Shown one piece after another: positions 1-6,867 of a stretch of 10,039 nt of DNA. The notes under the pieces are model-generated. The model was not told the DNA's origin. It was given only the letters and a program-made list of their open reading frames with translations, and made no database searches. Source of the DNA: Planctomycetota bacterium (GTDB taxonomy: Bacteria; Planctomycetota; Phycisphaerae; UBA1845). Every line of letters begins with the position of its first letter. The first letter of the stretch is position 1. The DNA is taken from contig JADFHG010000087.1 of the NCBI GenBank assembly GCA_022567365.1, forward strand, positions 1-10,039, written 5' to 3'. Made by a program: the position numbers and the translations under genes.

Positions 1-153
1 AAGGACGACATGGACACGCAGGCCACGATTGCCCCCCCAACTCAGCCGAAAATCGAGCAGAAGCCCGACGCCCCACCGACCGCGTCCTCGGCTGACCAAC
101 CCAACGCGGCTACGACTTCAACGACGTCACCAGCCGCGGCGAAAGACGATTAG
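1..153 (+). CDS. C-terminal tail of an unidentified protein (5' partial)
   Basis: The frame is open from the first base and ends at TAG (151-153), giving 50 residues. The tail begins KDDMDTQATIAPPTQPKIEQ and is dominated by Pro, Thr, Ala, Ser, Gln and Asp, with a final AAAKDD. Most third codon positions are G or C, as expected for a real gene in this GC-rich genome, which supports it as coding. A tail of this composition is most likely a disordered linker or C-terminus. It carries no domain, so the function cannot be judged. An inverted-repeat element starts 3 nt after the stop, and the next gene converges on it from the other strand. Confidence 0.6.
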   Translation, partial: KDDMDTQATIAPPTQPKIEQKPDAPPTASSADQPNAATTSTTSPAAAKDD

Positions 154-156
154 CAA

Positions 157-248
157 CCCGTTGAAGAGTGTGCGGCACGGGCTGATGGCGTGTGCGCGCA
201 TTGGCCAGTTGCCGGCGCGACACGAGTGCGGTTGACTGCTTCAACGGG
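157..248. repeat. Inverted-repeat element with CCCGTTGAAG ends (copy 1)
   Basis: CCCGTTGAAG at 157-166 is matched by its exact reverse complement CTTCAACGGG at 239-248, enclosing about 72 bp of GC-rich sequence. The left arm begins 3 nt after the stop of the upstream plus-strand gene, and the right arm ends 16 bp before the stop of the convergent minus-strand gene, so the element fills the convergent 3' junction. The same arm sequence bounds a second element at 8729-8837. It could be a bidirectional terminator, a 3'-end stabilising structure or a small non-autonomous repeat. No T-tract follows either arm, so it is not a classical intrinsic terminator. Confidence 0.6.
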
Positions 249-264
249 CCGGTGCCCCGCGCCG

Positions 265-822
265 TCACTCACGTTTGGCATCCGGGTCCGATCTCGGTCC
301 GCCGAGTCCGCTTCCCGGGATATAGGCCTTGTCGAATGCCTCGGCGAAGTTGTACACGTCCTCGAAATCGCGGATGGAATCGCCCTCCTGCCGCTGCATC
401 AGGTCATGCTCGATGAACGTGAAAACGATCCGTCCGAAGTCCGCCGTGCTGGTGATGTTCCAGTCGTCGAGAACGATCCGCGCCAGCATGCCCCAACGCT
501 CGAGCGCGAAATCGCGCAGACCCCAGCATAATTCGCGCCCGCCGACGTGGCGATTCAGCTTGTCGACGCCTCCGGCCGATTCGATGGAATCGACCACCGA
601 GTCGGATAGCGTGCCCGCATGGTATTGAGCAATCAGGTCCGACCAGTCGAGGTTTTCCGCGGCGATGTACCGCGCGAGATCGCGATGGGCGTCCGTATCC
701 GGACCGTGGATACCCTCGACCGCGTGGTTCAACCCGTCACGAATGAAGAGAAAGGACTCCTCCGGGTAGCGTCGGGCGGATTTGACCAGATCCTCGATCG
801 TCTTTCCTGATTCATCAATCAT
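265..822 (-). CDS. Minf_1886 family (Planctomycetes/Verrucomicrobia-restricted) protein, unknown function
   Basis: The gene encodes 185 residues from ATG at 822. The sequence matches my memory of the Minf_1886 family (TIGR04138, described as restricted to Verrucomicrobia and Planctomycetes): an N-terminal YPEESFLFIRDGL segment (residues 19-31), then HVGGRELCWGLRDFALERWG (92-111), LARIVLDDWNITSTADFG (113-130), RIVFTFIEHDLM (131-142) and a DF-x-DVYNFAEAFD end (152-164). No catalytic motif, signal peptide or membrane segment is evident, and the role is unknown. The frame stays open upstream to 930, but the extra 36 residues are Arg-rich and unlike the family, so 822 is preferred; the ribosome binding site there is weak. 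A segment of roughly 45 residues (about 40-90) between the first motif and HVGGREL looks longer than in typical members. Confidence 0.85.
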   Translation of the reverse strand: MIDESGKTIEDLVKSARRYPEESFLFIRDGLNHAVEGIHGPDTDAHRDLARYIAAENLDWSDLIAQYHAGTLSDSVVDSIESAGGVDKLNRHVGGRELCWGLRDFALERWGMLARIVLDDWNITSTADFGRIVFTFIEHDLMQRQEGDSIRDFEDVYNFAEAFDKAYIPGSGLGGPRSDPDAKRE

Positions 823-1362
823 TGCACCGACATTCCGTGGAAGCCTTTTCTCCCCGGCGTTTCTCCAATGTCCTTTCCGTCCAGGACACTTGCGCGCATG
901 CCCTACGGTCCAAACGCGCCGTCCCACCATGGCCTACATGGTCGCCTCGTGCGTTGGGGCTGCCACGTCGGGAAGTTGCCACCTCGGTTTCGATCGGTCC
1001 GGGCGAACAACATGCAAAACCGCACCACGAACACGTGCACCGCCGGACGGAGACGTTCGCTACGTACGGAGATCCAGATTCGACGCCGGTCCGTTGAGTG
1101 GCCGCGTTCTCGCGCTTGTCGCGACTTCGGTTATGAACCTCGAAAACACCGGTTCAAGACCAATCCTGAAGCATGCCGATCGCCCAGCGAGTGATGCGGC
1201 GACCTTTATTCTCAGGCTACGAAAGACGTTTTGGAGAGGGCAAACCTCGCCGGTGGGCCCTCCGTCGTAACGTGAGGCACCGATAGCGGCTCGGCGCCGG
1301 CAAGCCGGTTGTACCGGAGCCTCGCTCGGCCGATCGAACCCGGGTTCAAGGTTGACGTACCA
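823..1362. other. 540-bp intergenic stretch without a recognisable gene
   Basis: This stretch separates the start of the Minf_1886-family gene from the 3' end of the RicT-like gene, both on the minus strand. It should hold the promoter of the former, but no convincing -35/-10 pair was found. Open frames crossing it give Arg/Pro/Ser-rich translations with no family resemblance. A 12-bp perfect palindrome, GAACCCGGGTTC, lies at 1336-1347, just beyond the ricT stop. It has no loop and no T-tract, so a terminator role is not supported. Confidence 0.5.
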
Positions 1363-2721
1363 CTAGCCGTCGCCGGTCGGTTTCGGCCCCTGCTCGGAGG
1401 TGCCGGAATCGGCCCCGTCCGCCCGGCGCGGGGATCCCTGCCGCCCGCGCCGCCCGCCTCGGCGCCGTCTTCGGGGTCGCGGCGCAGCCTCTCCCTGGTC
1501 CGAACGGGGTGGCGGCTGTTCGCTTTGGGCGCCTGGTCCGGCGCCCCCGGCCTCTCGGGCACCCTTGCCGGCAGGATCGGCCGCGCCGCCGGATGCCTTG
1601 GCCGGTGGTGCGGCGTTGCTGTCCCGTCCTCTGCCACCGCCACCGCCACGCCGACGCCGCTGAGGCCCTTGTTCCGGACGAACGTCACCGTCGCTCGGGC
1701 GCTGCGGCGCCTGTTGCACGGGCGTCGCCACACGCATCTGATCGGCCCGCTCGACGATGTCCTCGACCACAACAGTCACAAATGTATCGTCCTGGGTTCG
1801 GATCTGGACGAGCTGCGTGAGGATCTGCCGCTTGACGACAACGCCTTCACCGTGATGGGTGTAGATATGCTTACCCATTCGGGGCAGGGTCTTGTCCAAT
1901 TCCTCGTAGCCCACGTGCTCGTATCGCAGACAGCACTTCAGCCGGCCACAGCGCCCCGACACTTTGGATGGATCCAATGTTGCCTTCTGCAACTTGGCCA
2001 TCTTCATGCTGATCGGTTTGAGCGTCTTCAGGAATACTTTGCAGCACACTTCGCGCCCGCACGTCTCATAGTCGGCAAGCAGGCGGGCTTCGTCGCGTGC
2101 GCCGACCTGCCTCATCTCGATACGCGTGCGAAACTCCTGCGCCAAGTCCTTGACCATTCCTCTAAAATCGACGCGTTCCTCCGCTCGAAAGAAGAAGATC
2201 AATCGCTCACCGCCGAATGTGCCCTCGCATTCGACGATCTTGATCGGGAGATCGTGCTTCGCGACCAATCGGCGGGCGGTCGCGAGTTGATCGCACACGT
2301 CGCGTTGCATCCGCGCCTGCTCGGCCAAGTCCGACGCCGTCGCCTCGCGCAGGATTCGCCCGGCGTTGAAGTGATAGGTGTCCTCGCCGCACGATGCGAC
2401 CCACTTTTTCATCTGCTCGCGCGTGACCGATTTGTCGCATCCGCCGCAGCTCAGCGATACCTGTTCACCGATCTCGATGCCACGTCTCGTCTGTATGACG
2501 ATCTTCGCCCCGCAGGTAAACTTCAAATCCGGCGCATGGGTGAACTCGCCGATGAACTTCATAAACCCGAAGCGAACCGCGGTGGTCGGATAGATCTTCT
2601 CCAGACCATTTCCGCACCGAGCCGAGGATTTTCCGTCGCCGCACGATCCACACCCCGAGTTTCCGGGCGTGTCGAATAGTTTTGATGGAAACTGCTCAAG
2701 AGTGACAGTTGATTCGACCAT
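1363..2721 (-). CDS. ricT: PSP1 domain / RicT (YaaT)-like protein with Arg/Gly-rich tail
   Basis: This is a 452-residue protein of the PSP1/RicT family. In Bacillus subtilis RicT works with RicA and RicF to promote RNase Y-dependent mRNA maturation, and that complex carries Fe-S clusters. The conserved core is clear: EFRTRIEMRQVGARDEARLL (196-215), CGREVCC (Cys 221, 226, 227), ISMKMAKLQKATLDPSKVSG (237-256) and CGRLKCCLRYE (Cys 258, 263, 264). Further Cys motifs lie at the N-terminus (24, 27, 36) and at SCGGCD (92, 95). After about residue 330 there is a low-complexity tail of some 120 residues rich in Arg, Gly, Pro and Ala. The start at 2721 is chosen over 2769 because GGGAG sits 6 nt upstream. 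No ricA or ricF homologue is in the window, so the partners and the exact role are inferred. Confidence 0.88.
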   Translation of the reverse strand: MVESTVTLEQFPSKLFDTPGNSGCGSCGDGKSSARCGNGLEKIYPTTAVRFGFMKFIGEFTHAPDLKFTCGAKIVIQTRRGIEIGEQVSLSCGGCDKSVTREQMKKWVASCGEDTYHFNAGRILREATASDLAEQARMQRDVCDQLATARRLVAKHDLPIKIVECEGTFGGERLIFFFRAEERVDFRGMVKDLAQEFRTRIEMRQVGARDEARLLADYETCGREVCCKVFLKTLKPISMKMAKLQKATLDPSKVSGRCGRLKCCLRYEHVGYEELDKTLPRMGKHIYTHHGEGVVVKRQILTQLVQIRTQDDTFVTVVVEDIVERADQMRVATPVQQAPQRPSDGDVRPEQGPQRRRRGGGGGRGRDSNAAPPAKASGGAADPAGKGAREAGGAGPGAQSEQPPPRSDQGEAAPRPRRRRRGGRRGRQGSPRRADGADSGTSEQGPKPTGDG

Positions 2722-2727
2722 ATGTTT

Positions 2728-2732
2728 CTCCC
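2728..2732 (-). promoter_or_regulatory. Shine-Dalgarno of the ricT-like gene
   Basis: GGGAG on the minus strand is 6 nt before the ATG at 2721. It decides between this start and the in-frame ATG at 2769, which would place the Shine-Dalgarno inside the coding region. Confidence 0.7.
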
Positions 2733-3381
2733 ATACGCGTCGGAAACCCACAACGTCAACGTGGGGCACCGGCCTCCTTGCCTCTTGGACTCGGGCTGAA
2801 CATCGGTGCTACGCCCGTTCTCAACGCACTCCCAGCCGAAACCCGCCGTTTCTTCGCGCGTCCAGCCCCGCCGTTGGCGCAAGACCGGGCGCCGCCGCGC
2901 CGGTGTTCGGCAACGCGGTGATTCTAACCGGGACGCGTACGAAGTTCCAGCGGCAGAATTGCACGGCAATCTGGGTCTTGCGGGTTGCGCGAAGCGTTGT
3001 TGGCGGGTGCAAACACCCGGTGAGCCATTGGCCCTGCAAGCAAGCTCGCCATCGGCTCGGTGGCGCGTCATCGCCCGCTTGGAACCGTCACTTCAAGAAT
3101 CGTCGGGCACGAGAACGTCGGGCTCGATATGCACACAAGTCATCCGGATTCGCGACGCCCGTCACCACAAAATGTGAGAAAACCGACCGGCCGGATCCTC
3201 GACTGCGGTGTTAATAGGCTGGCGGCGTTGCGATCAGCGCCGTCGTCCCTTGGGGCCAGGTTCGGACAAACAGGATCTGCGACCGCGACGACTCGCCCAG
3301 GCGTCGCAAACTGCTTGCGAACGGGCTGGTATCGAGTGGCGGCACGAGGTAGAATAATGTTGCGTCTTTTTCACATTTGGC

Positions 3382-3386
3382 GGAGG
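3382..3386 (+). promoter_or_regulatory. Shine-Dalgarno of the first pilin-like gene
   Basis: GGAGG lies 6 nt before the ATG at 3393. The open frame extends to 3060 with other ATGs, but only this start gives a short basic leader before the GFTLIE prepilin cleavage signature. Confidence 0.8.
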
Positions 3387-3392
3387 AAAACA

Positions 3393-4496
3393 ATGATAAA
3401 CACACGTACTTGTATCGGTGTTCCACGCACCCATCGCGGCCGGAGTGGTTTCACGCTCATCGAGCTTCTGGTCGTCGTCGCCATCATTGCACTTCTGGTG
3501 GCGATACTGCTTCCGGCGTTACAGCAAGCTCGCGAGCAATCGAAGAACGCGGCGTGTCTGGCGCACATCAAGAACATTGCGACGTCGAGCCGCGTGTACG
3601 AAGCCGACGATCCCAATGGATGGGGCATCCCGGTGCACCCGCTTCAATATGACGAGGGCAACGCGGGTATCGATCCGACGTTCATCGGCGCGTACGAATG
3701 GGGCGGAAAAAGCGGCATTGGTCGACCCGAGTTCCTCGGCGGCAACTCGCCACCACTCGGCAGCAAATACGGAACGCTCGCGGGCTTCGGACCGCTGACG
3801 CGCCCGATGAACGACATTCTCTACAAGGCCGGCTTCAAAGACAATTTGAACCCGGTAGACCTGGACGGGGCATTTCAGGATACGCGGCTCGATCTGGACC
3901 TGTTCCGGTGTCCGTCGGACGATGGCCCGCCGCGCGGTGGGCACTGCCCCGATTGGATGGCCAACACCGAACGGTCGTCGTACGATCATTTCGGCAACAG
4001 CTACGCGGCGAACATTTTCATGATCGCGAGCACCGCCGGCGGACCGATGTTCAGCAACTCCCCCTACCTGCGCCCGATCTCCCGCGTCCCGACACCGGCA
4101 CGCACGATCTACTACGAGGAGAACATCGGCCGGTGGGCATGGGCGGCGAAGAACGATCAATGCAACTTTCTGCCGGGAATCGAAATAGGCCCGACCAAGG
4201 AGATTCGATCGTGGCACGGTCGCCCCTGGAAGTTCAACCGGTCCTTCGTCGATGCGCACGCCGAGTCGCAACTCGTCATCGAGGTAGAGACGGGCGATAG
4301 CGAAGGGTTTTTTGAACACTACCGCACGGAGGTCTTGGAGGGCTATCCTCCAAACAGCGGGTACCAGTGCGTCATTGTGCGAGGGACGGGTTGGCAAAAG
4401 GATACGCTGCCAAATGCGCCGTTGGAAACAGGCCTTCTGCACCCCGGCGGCGGTCAAAGACCGTCTTATGAGGACTGCGTATTTTCGGCGAGCTAG
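3393..4496 (+). CDS. Prepilin-type N-terminal cleavage/methylation domain protein (pseudopilin-like), copy 1
   Basis: The product is 367 residues. A 19-residue basic leader (MINTRTCIGVPRTHRGRSG) is followed by FTLIELLVVVAIIALLVAILLP, the class III prepilin signature. A prepilin peptidase should cut after Gly19, leaving Phe20 as residue 1 and Glu24 as the conserved Glu5. The hydrophobic helix (about 22-41) would anchor it in the membrane or pack into a pseudopilus. The large C-terminal part holds conserved Trp, Gly and Cys residues, including LDLFRCPSDDGPPRGGHC, YDHFGNSYAANIFMIAS and TPARTIYYEENIGRWAWAAK. Near the end, WHG...NRSFVDAHAE resembles the H-x9-DG region of planctomycete proteins of this type, but with VDA in place of ADG and a wider spacing. 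It could be a pseudopilin or an exported protein using the type II secretion/type IV pilus route; no pilus assembly gene is nearby. It is a tandem paralogue of the next gene. Confidence 0.88.
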   Translation: MINTRTCIGVPRTHRGRSGFTLIELLVVVAIIALLVAILLPALQQAREQSKNAACLAHIKNIATSSRVYEADDPNGWGIPVHPLQYDEGNAGIDPTFIGAYEWGGKSGIGRPEFLGGNSPPLGSKYGTLAGFGPLTRPMNDILYKAGFKDNLNPVDLDGAFQDTRLDLDLFRCPSDDGPPRGGHCPDWMANTERSSYDHFGNSYAANIFMIASTAGGPMFSNSPYLRPISRVPTPARTIYYEENIGRWAWAAKNDQCNFLPGIEIGPTKEIRSWHGRPWKFNRSFVDAHAESQLVIEVETGDSEGFFEHYRTEVLEGYPPNSGYQCVIVRGTGWQKDTLPNAPLETGLLHPGGGQRPSYEDCVFSAS

Positions 4497-4529
4497 CGGT
4501 CCACCATGGGTGTTGCGACGACAAGAGCC

Positions 4530-4545
4530 GCGGCGGGCCCGCCGC
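4530..4545. repeat. 16-bp perfect GC palindrome between the pilin-like paralogues
   Basis: GCGGCGGGCCCGCCGC is its own reverse complement and lies 34 bp after the stop of the first pilin-like gene. As RNA it could fold into a 6-bp stem with a GGCC loop. No T-tract follows, so it may be a transcript-end hairpin, an attenuator between the two paralogues or a protein-binding palindrome. The sequence does not decide between these. Confidence 0.4.
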
Positions 4546-4741
4546 CCAACGCCCGAGACCAGGTGTGGCGGCGTGTTGGCGATCCGTTGGAGGGTTCATT
4601 TCCACTCGACCTGCATCGGCACGCGGGGGCGGATTCGTCGGTTGCCATTGAACGCATGGGTTGCGAACCGGCGCCATACGTTCTTCAGCAGGCTGCCATG
4701 GCGCGACATTGCAAGTTTTTGATGGTAACAGGAGTTGTGGA

Positions 4742-5902
4742 ATGTTGAACACCGAATTCGATCGGATCGTACGATCTCGTCGCATCGTGCAGCGTGGGTT
4801 TACGTTGATCGAGCTGCTGGTCGTCGTCGCCATCATTGCACTGTTGGTGGCCATTCTTCTTCCATCACTCCAGAACGCCCGCGAACAGGGCAAACGGGCG
4901 ACGTGCCTCTCGCATATCAAGAACATCGCGACGAGCAGCCGTGTGTATGAGGCGGACGACCCAAACGGCTGGGGCATTCCCGTCCACCCGGAACAATACA
5001 CGCAGAACGGCGAGAATCCGACCTTCATCGGCGCCTACGAATGGGCGGGCAAGAGCGGCATCGGTCGACCGGATTTCCTGCCGCTCGGCGATCCGCTGGG
5101 AAGCAAATACGGCACGATGGCGGGATTCGGTCCGGGCACGAGACCGATGAACGAGATCCTCTACAAGGGCGGATTCAAGGACAACAAAATGCTCGATGAC
5201 GTGGACGGGGCCATCGACGACACAAAACTCGACCTGGGTCTTTTCCGATGTCCCGGCGACGACGGACCGCCGCGAGGCGGGCACTGTTTCGACTGGGTCG
5301 AGCACCCCGACAGATCGTCGTACGACCACTTCGGCAATAGCTACGCCGCGAACATCTTCATGATCGCCAGCGGCGGCGGTGGGTGCATGCACAGCAATTC
5401 GCCGTACTTGCGCCCCGTCTCACGTGTACCCACGCCCGCCCGAACGATCTACTTCGAGGAGAACATCGGGCGTTGGGCGTGGGCGGCGAAAAACGACCCA
5501 TGCAATTTCATTACCGGAATCGACACCGGCCCGACAAAGTCGATTCGCGGTTGGCACGGTAGGGAATGGGCCTACACCAGGTCGTTCGTCGACGCCCACG
5601 CGGAGTACCAGCGGATCATCGACGAGCGCACGGGAGACAGCGACGGTTACTTCGAGCATTATCACAACGTGGTACTCTCGTCCTACCCACTGTTTCCCTC
5701 GAACAGTGAGTGCCCCTGCGACCCGCCGGAGTGCGACCCGCAATACTTCCCCGGCGAGTTCAGCACTTATCGATGCGTCATCATCCGCGGCGAGAGTTGG
5801 CAGAAGGACACCCTTCCAAACGCACCGATCGTGACAAGTCTCGTCCATCCGCCCAGCAGCGGCCGACCCTCGTACGAGAACTGCGTGAGCGCGGCTGAGT
5901 AA
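4742..5902 (+). CDS. Prepilin-type N-terminal cleavage/methylation domain protein (pseudopilin-like), copy 2
   Basis: The product is 386 residues from ATG at 4742, with AGGAG 7 nt upstream (4730-4734). As in the upstream copy, the leader is 19 residues (MLNTEFDRIVRSRRIVQRG), followed by FTLIELLVVVAIIALLVAILLP with predicted cleavage after Gly19. The rest is co-linear with copy 1 and clearly paralogous: it shares HIKNIATSSRVYEADDPNGW, YDHFGNSYAANIFMIAS, ENIGRWAWAAKND and WQKDTLPNAP. The main difference is an insertion near the C-terminus (about residues 320-340) with Cys324, Cys326 and Cys331 in a CPC-x4-C pattern rich in Pro, absent from copy 1. The 245-bp gap and own ribosome binding site allow either co-transcription or separate expression. 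A pseudopilin role is inferred; a secreted or surface role is equally possible. Confidence 0.88.
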   Translation: MLNTEFDRIVRSRRIVQRGFTLIELLVVVAIIALLVAILLPSLQNAREQGKRATCLSHIKNIATSSRVYEADDPNGWGIPVHPEQYTQNGENPTFIGAYEWAGKSGIGRPDFLPLGDPLGSKYGTMAGFGPGTRPMNEILYKGGFKDNKMLDDVDGAIDDTKLDLGLFRCPGDDGPPRGGHCFDWVEHPDRSSYDHFGNSYAANIFMIASGGGGCMHSNSPYLRPVSRVPTPARTIYFEENIGRWAWAAKNDPCNFITGIDTGPTKSIRGWHGREWAYTRSFVDAHAEYQRIIDERTGDSDGYFEHYHNVVLSSYPLFPSNSECPCDPPECDPQYFPGEFSTYRCVIIRGESWQKDTLPNAPIVTSLVHPPSSGRPSYENCVSAAE

Positions 5903-6036
5903 ATGCCCACCGCCGCGGACGCCCTGTTGTTTGCCAAGAGCGCCCCGTGGTTCGGGGGCCTTGCGCGCTCCCCGACACTGAAGAGGCCCATGCTCGTGTT
6001 GATCGGAGTGGTTTACAGACTGTATTGGCGTTGCCC

Positions 6037-6090
6037 TCAGCCGTCAGCCTGATAGCTGATAGCTGAAGGCTGAAAGCTGAAAGCTGAAAG
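6037..6090. repeat. Heptanucleotide tandem repeat with overlapping hairpin
   Basis: Six 7-bp units run from 6049 to 6090: CTGATAG twice, CTGAAGG once, CTGAAAG three times. Just before them, TCAGCCGTCAGC (6037-6048) is complementary at 11 of 12 positions to GCTGAAGGCTGA (6062-6073), so the array can fold back with a 13-nt loop. It sits between two convergent genes, 134 bp after the stop of the second pilin-like gene and 17 bp from the stop of the cheX-like gene. It may act as a 3'-end structure for either gene. Similar CTGATAG/CTGAAAG heptads are, from memory, common in intergenic DNA of cyanobacteria and other bacteria. Confidence 0.8.
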
Positions 6091-6107
6091 CACCTCGGAC
6101 CGCCGAA

Positions 6108-6611
6108 TCAGGCTGACACGGCGGCGGCGGCGCGCGTCTTCCCTGATCGACGCGTGCCGAGCGTCATGGTGACCTCGGTCGTGAATCGCCCGAGCGCGGA
6201 ATCGCACGGGAGCACGAGCACCGGCGTGTTGTGGGCATCCAGCATTTTCAGTTCTTTGCCCGCGACGACCCTTGGGAGCGAAATGCTGATGTCAAACCCA
6301 TCGATCTTCGCCTTCGCCTGTCCGGCGATCATGTTGGCCAGTTCGCCGAGTGCGTCGCCGAGATCGGGGTGATCGCGTGTCATTTCGACGCCCGCGAACT
6401 TGCCGGCGGCGGCCAGCGCGGTTCGCGTCGGAAAGCAGAGTGCGACGCTTCCGGCCGCGTCCCCGGAAAACCCGATAATCGCTGAAATGTCGGCGGACGG
6501 CTCACCGCCGTCCTTGAGGCGCGGCTTGCCGATCAGTACTTCCGTATCGAGCATGGTCGAGAAAACGTGCCTGATGCCGTTGATGAAAGGGTTAATGAAT
6601 CGAACGTCCAT
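6108..6611 (-). CDS. cheX: CheX-like chemotaxis phosphatase family protein
   Basis: The product is 167 residues from ATG at 6611 and matches the CheC/CheX/FliY phosphatase family, whose members dephosphorylate CheY-P. The N-terminus MDVRFINPFINGIRHVFSTM is typical of CheX. The single catalytic ExxN motif is present in GDALGELANMIAGQAK (Glu90, Asn93), followed by a DISISLPRVVAGK segment and a GRFTTEVTMTL strand near the end, as in CheX. The length is close to the usual 150-170 residues. The frame is open to 6845, but GGGAGG 7 nt before 6611 and the family N-terminus fix this start. No che, fla or pil regulatory gene is adjacent, so the response regulator it acts on cannot be named. CheX as opposed to CheC rests on the single motif. 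Confidence 0.87.
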   Translation of the reverse strand: MDVRFINPFINGIRHVFSTMLDTEVLIGKPRLKDGGEPSADISAIIGFSGDAAGSVALCFPTRTALAAAGKFAGVEMTRDHPDLGDALGELANMIAGQAKAKIDGFDISISLPRVVAGKELKMLDAHNTPVLVLPCDSALGRFTTEVTMTLGTRRSGKTRAAAAVSA

Positions 6612-6618
6612 TCGTCGT

Positions 6619-6624
6619 CCTCCC
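6619..6624 (-). promoter_or_regulatory. Shine-Dalgarno of the cheX-like gene
   Basis: GGGAGG on the minus strand lies 7 nt before the ATG at 6611 and rules out the longer upstream frame, whose first 78 residues are Arg/Pro/Ser-rich and unlike CheX. Confidence 0.75.
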
Positions 6625-6867
6625 GGCCCCGATTGACCACCGGGGACCAAGCCGCGCGCCGCGGAGACCCTCGAAAAGTACGAGGCGTACTCACGTATCG
6701 ACGATGAAGGAGGACCGGTGTAGTGTGGTGTGAATTTGCGGCGCACGGACCGATAATGCGACACCGAGGGGTCGCCGCCTCGAGCCGGCAGGCGCAGCGT
6801 CACCGTCGTCCGGTGTCGCGGGCGCGAACAGGCTCTTGGGGCCACCCCGTACGCCCACTCGGGCGAA

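Larger units (their letters stand above)
2722..3392. other. 670-bp divergent intergenic region between the ricT-like and first pilin-like gene
   Basis: The two flanking genes diverge, so this region must hold both promoters. Open frames here give Arg-rich translations without family resemblance and no Shine-Dalgarno, and I see no gene. A small hairpin, CGGGTG-CAAA-CACCCG, lies at 3004-3019 without a T-tract. TAGAAT at 3350-3355 resembles a -10 box for the pilin gene, but no good -35 is spaced correctly, so it is only a suggestion. Confidence 0.5.

Noticed and set aside
782..1270. A 162-codon plus-strand frame in the gap between the Minf_1886-family and ricT-like genes
   Set aside because: It begins inside the Minf_1886-family gene on the other strand, is Arg/Ser/Pro-rich, and lacks a ribosome binding site or any recognisable domain.
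1330..1352. GAACCCGGGTTC palindrome resembling the T-arm of a tRNA
   Set aside because: No matching T-stem, acceptor stem or anticodon arm can be drawn on either strand.
1309..2679. A 456-codon plus-strand open frame opposite the ricT-like gene
   Set aside because: It lies antisense to a clear PSP1-family gene, its translation has no family resemblance, and long antisense frames are expected in GC-rich codon usage.
3004..3019. CGGGTG-CAAA-CACCCG hairpin as a possible terminator
   Set aside because: No T-tract follows on either strand and it lies in the middle of a divergent intergenic region, far from any gene end.
3519..4457. A 312-codon minus-strand open frame opposite the first pilin-like gene
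   Set aside because: It is the mirror of a well-supported gene; the product is Arg/Val-rich with no motif and no ribosome binding site.
6677..6691. AGTAC-GAGGC-GTACT inverted repeat upstream of the cheX-like gene as an operator
   Set aside because: Five-base arms are too short to stand out from chance in 10 kb, and no promoter can be placed around them.
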